Below, piece by piece: positions 60,510 through 64,000 of a stretch of DNA of 64,000 nt (its first letter is position 1; every line of letters starts with the position of its first letter). This DNA comes from Clytia hemisphaerica (taxonomy: Eukaryota > Cnidaria > Hydrozoa > Leptothecata > Clytiidae). The notes under the pieces were generated by a model. It saw nothing but the letters and a program-made list of their open reading frames with translations. It did no database searches and was not told the DNA's origin. The stretch is from positions 321,298 to 385,297 of the forward strand of contig CACVBU010000575.1 in the NCBI GenBank assembly GCA_902728285.1, written 5' to 3'. Made by a program: the position numbers and the translations under genes.

Positions 60510-61698
60510 TCTACGGAGATCAAACTTGTTCCATCGCTCTCACAAGGGGATATCGGAGTGTAAAAGGGCTTTTATATCACAGCAGTAAGGCGGCACCTCT
60601 GTTAGGGTCAAGACCTGAAAAACCTTGTCGAGTTGTCGAGACTACCACGATACTACAATTTCAAGTCTGGACCTTTCTTGGAGTCAAACTCTCTCAAATA
60701 CCTGGTTCAAAAGTGAAAATTCATTCAATTATAAGTTTGAGAAGAGCTCTCTTCGTAGGCGTATAATAAGCGTTTTATAAGAACGCGAGGTCTAACCGCG
60801 ACGATGGAGCGCTACTTCCACTAAAAAATACCCACTCCTCAGTTCTTAGATTTTTCCATTTTTCTTCAAGTCAGCTGAATCAACAACCATCAAATTCTTT
60901 AAGAATTTTAACCAAACACTGAAATATTTCACATCTTTCTTTTAATAGTTTACACCGGCTTTTAATGTTTAGCTTGTAGTAATTATCATAAAGCAATATT
61001 TTTAAAAGTGATTTTCTATATTTTGAAATGTTGAGGCTTATTGTGTAAATGAAAGTTGTGGACTTGCATCTAAAGGTATGTTATTTCGGTATTTGAAGAA
61101 AAAATGACGTTATTTTGGTGTCAAATGTGCCATGCGGTGACAAATTAAGAATTTTCGCTGTCGGTTTCGACCATTATTTAAGAAGAATGCGTTAGTATTT
61201 TGGTGTTCGCGACCCACGTATGCACCCACCCCACTTATTGGTTGCCCTTGTAGAGGGCGCTACTTTGAGAGAAGACTAGAGGCCGGGCCCAGACGATGAT
61301 CGGACAATGATAAAGAAAACGGAAAACTCTGACGTTCCTCATGTAGTTATTTTTGTTGGATTTTTATTAATCTTGCTTATTTTCTGAAAACACACATAGT
61401 TCATTTCATTCAAATTAACTCGAAACTTAACGATCAAAGTCCAACCTACTGTCCATAAAAGGGAGTAGAAAAGACCCAAACAACGACGAGTCAAAAATCA
61501 AAATATTTACTTTCATGAATGACATCACTGTTTGGCAGGAACGTTATGAGATTTCTAATGACCTTATTTTACTGTGGCCAAATGATTTACAATGTTACTA
61601 AAGCCATAATCAAACGAAATGATTTCAAAACAAACCAAAACAAGTTATGTTATGAATTGTCATCGATAGAGTCAGCCTGGTTACAAACTTTCCAAATT
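60510..61698. other. No feature recognised
   Basis: AT-rich sequence with no exon, protein similarity or clear terminal repeat that I could support. A short TTTTATAAGAACG near 60770 may be a relic of the CACGTTTATTTATAAG family. Confidence 0.4.
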
Positions 61699-61960
61699 AC
61701 ACCCCTGTGTCACACACCCGCTGGGACCCCAGGGGGACCCCAGCCCCTGGAAAATTTGGCAAAAATTTCGTCCTGGTAGGAAAATACCATGGAATTTCAG
61801 CCCCACTGGGAAATTGACTTTGATTTTATCCCCATTCAAAATTCAACGATTAAAAATTGTACTCCAAAACCATCCCCACTGGATTTTTTAACCTTGGATC
61901 AATAGAATTTCTATCCCCACTGAGGGCAAAACTTCCACCGGGGCTGTGAGACAGGGGTGT
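61699..61960. mobile_element. 262-bp MITE with CCCCACTGG blocks
   Basis: Inverted ends ACACCCCTGTGTCACA (left) and ACACCCCTGTCTCACA (right, complement). The interior repeats CCCCACTGG-type motifs. No clear target duplication. Confidence 0.65.
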
Positions 61961-62781
61961 CAATTCTTGCCTTTTTTCTGGTTTGTGAAGAGCAACGGAA
62001 TTAAAGAAAGCAGGCGGCAAAGCGACCTTTTTTCCGATGTGTTCTGGGCGTATTACTCAGCCTCGGAGGGGGGGGGCTGTCCTTGAAGGCCGACGCGGAC
62101 GTGACACTGGACCTTGTCAGAGATGAATGTTTTGTAAATTTGGTCAGAAAGAAAAATCAAAAATCAAAAGATTTCCCCCATTTTCACCCTGAAAAGTGGC
62201 AAAAAAGACTTAAAGTAGACGAAAAATCGAAAAAAAGATCTTTTAAATCCTTAAAGATACACATAAAGATATTTTTACATTGGTGCCTCTAAAATGCCTT
62301 TCATATTTGATGTTGCATTTTATAATATCTATGACCACTGCAAATAGAGACTATTAAAATTGCTATGAGCGTAAGATAAACATTAACAACGTTCACTTCA
62401 TCGCTTTTCTACAATCAAAACATTCATCGAGAAATTTCCCTGATCTATCGCTCTCAAATGTTTGCTGATGAAAGAACGTGTTATGATTCATTTTATATTT
62501 CAATGATAGCGCGAAAGAAAATTTTTTTGAAGTGGCTATCGCTGATTGGTTTTAGTTTAGAAAAAATGATTTTCTATGGTTTGTGTTCCTAAAAGTAAAT
62601 AGATTTGTATTTTACCTGTTTTAAAGTTTAGAAGAGATGTTGATATCTTTTTTTTTAGTAATTTTGATTGAGATTGATTATTTGATTGGTACAATTTGTA
62701 CAATAACAAATACTTTTCGATTATAGTTAATTAGCTCAACGAGCTGTTCTTGTTACTTTAGGGTAAAAACATTGACTTCCA
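61961..62781. other. No gene recognised
   Basis: Includes a G9 tract near 62070 and AT-rich sequence. A short open frame starting at 62083 has no similarity I know and low-complexity lysine-rich content. Confidence 0.4.
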
Positions 62782-63105
62782 AGCCCGAAGGGCTAGACTC
62801 AAGACGGAAGGACTAGAGAAAAATCTCTAACTTTCCTCAGGCAAGAAAATGTTAAGCCACTTAATTTCCCATCCAGAACTCCCGCGCGTAGTTTTTACAC
62901 AAACGCCATATATTGAAAGTAAAGTCTATCGCTAGATTTCAAAAAAAAATGCAGTCCTCAAAAAACAAAGAAAACAAAGGAACCACTCGATACAATCCGT
63001 CGTCATGATTGCGGCGCCCTCCAGGCGCGTTCTGGATGGGAAATAAGTGGCTTCACTTTTTCTTGCTTGAGAAAGCTTAGAGATTCTACTCTAGCCCTTC
63101 GGTCT
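62782..63105. mobile_element. AGCCCGAAGGGCTA MITE, copy 3
   Basis: About 324 bp. The left arm (AGCCCGAAGGGCTAGA, then CTCAGGCAAGAAAATG and AAGCCACTTAATTTCCCATC) is the inverse of the right arm (TTCTGGATGGGAAATAAGTG, then TCTAGCCCTTCGGTCT). It is the clearest copy of the family for reading the arms. Confidence 0.8.
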
Positions 63106-63173
63106 GTAAACTCAATGGGTAAAAAGTAAATTTACAGTCAGAAAATTCTTGATCATTAAAAACACGTTTCTGA

Positions 63174-63271
63174 CCCAGCTGGCACACAACGTTGTTTCAA
63201 CGTTCATACAACGTTATTTGGATGCTGCGAATGTTAGGTGGACGTTGAAACAACGTTATGTGCCAGCTGGG
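63174..63271. mobile_element. 98-bp CCCAGCTGGCACA MITE
   Basis: CCCAGCTGGCACACAACGTT at the left and its inverse at the right, with AACGTT repeated throughout. Almost the whole element is palindromic. Confidence 0.85.
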
Positions 63272-64000
63272 AAAGGATTACTGTGAGAGGAGGATCTTAT
63301 TTGGATCTTCACTTATTTGACCTTTTGATGATTTTCTCTGACCAAAGTTTATTGACCATAAATCTAATTTTGTTCGCAAGAATCTTGATTCGATTAACTT
63401 AATTTTTATATATCTTTACATCGTACGGAGGAGGGTTTCTGATACCATATTTAGTATTGTGTATGATTCAGATTCTCCTCCCTGGTTGTCCACTTATCTG
63501 GGTGATATCGCATTTTGACGGTTATCATGAATTTCCCATAATTCTTTGATCACTTAAAATTGCGGTAGTTTGTCGAGTTTCTTTGAGTGGGAAAGTGTAG
63601 AAAAGCAGAAAGATTGATTGTTACAGATAGATATGGAAGAGCTGTCAAGATTCAACCAGTCAGAAAGTGACCCATCGAATCGATGAAGGTATATTGCTTT
63701 CTTTCTACACCCCTGTATCATAGCTCAGTTAACTTTTTCGGAGAATTTTTTCTTCACTTTACCTACACTGTCTGCACCCCAAAATTTCGGTAAATTTTGT
63801 TTTTCTTCTGACGCGAAAGAAAAGCTTTGGAAAGGAAAAAATGGACTTGTTACAACTTATTTACCCCCATAAGTAATTTTCCTGGTGCATTATTCATTCT
63901 CAAAGTTTTTCAGATGATCAATATACAAGTTTGAAATTTCATATTTTTACGTCACTGCACCCCAAAATGTAGGTTCACTTTTTCATTCATAACTTAATAC
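63272..64000. other. No feature recognised
   Basis: AT-rich sequence to the right edge. No exon with supported splice sites and no terminal repeats seen. Confidence 0.4.

Noticed and set aside
1-64000. CRISPR arrays, bacterial operons, riboswitches
   Set aside because: Introns, pol III SINEs and animal genes show that the DNA is eukaryotic; the satellite has no spacer structure.

Overview
The window is nuclear DNA from an animal. It holds multi-exon genes with GT-AG introns, intact orthologs of the animal housekeeping genes GBF1 and RAD21, tRNA-derived SINEs, a LINE, and many short inverted-repeat transposons (MITEs). The AT-rich, MITE-dense introns and the transposase families present look most like an invertebrate, perhaps an early-branching one such as a cnidarian or sponge. 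That placement is an inference and is weak.

Layout. (1) 1-20840, minus strand: GBF1, the large Golgi Arf guanine-nucleotide exchange factor. I traced 31 exons (1300 codons) in one consistent phase. The C-terminal part runs off the left edge. Its introns are packed with MITEs and SINEs, and the 4.2-kb first intron holds nested transposons. (2) 21310-23403: a tandem satellite with a 64-72 bp unit, just upstream of GBF1. (3) 23404-28500: no gene seen, two clear MITEs and a MITE fragment. (4) 28509-40830, minus strand: two genes in the same orientation. The upstream one encodes a P-loop ATPase resembling DUF3987. The downstream one encodes a DDE-type transposase with an N-terminal zinc-binding region and a frameshifted C-terminal OTU-like plus cysteine-rich (CXC) tail. 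Together they look like the coding part of a large, partly decayed DNA transposon, and this is the most unusual item in the window. (5) 41300-42838: the same satellite again, inverted relative to the first array. (6) 43610-46654: a 5'-truncated, frameshifted LINE. (7) 46660-50910: MITEs and a LINE remnant. (8) 51015-55148, plus strand: RAD21, the cohesin kleisin, complete in six coding exons (633 aa). (9) 55149-64000: no gene recognised, but a dense and partly nested set of MITEs, many with exact target-site duplications.

GBF1 and RAD21 are unrelated cellular genes: Golgi trafficking and sister-chromatid cohesion. Most of the rest is mobile DNA. The MITEs fall into groups by target duplication: TA (Tc1/mariner- or pogo-like), TTA/TAA (PIF/Harbinger-like), 8 bp (hAT-like) and 9 bp (MULE-like). 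No autonomous partner for any of these groups was recognised in the window.
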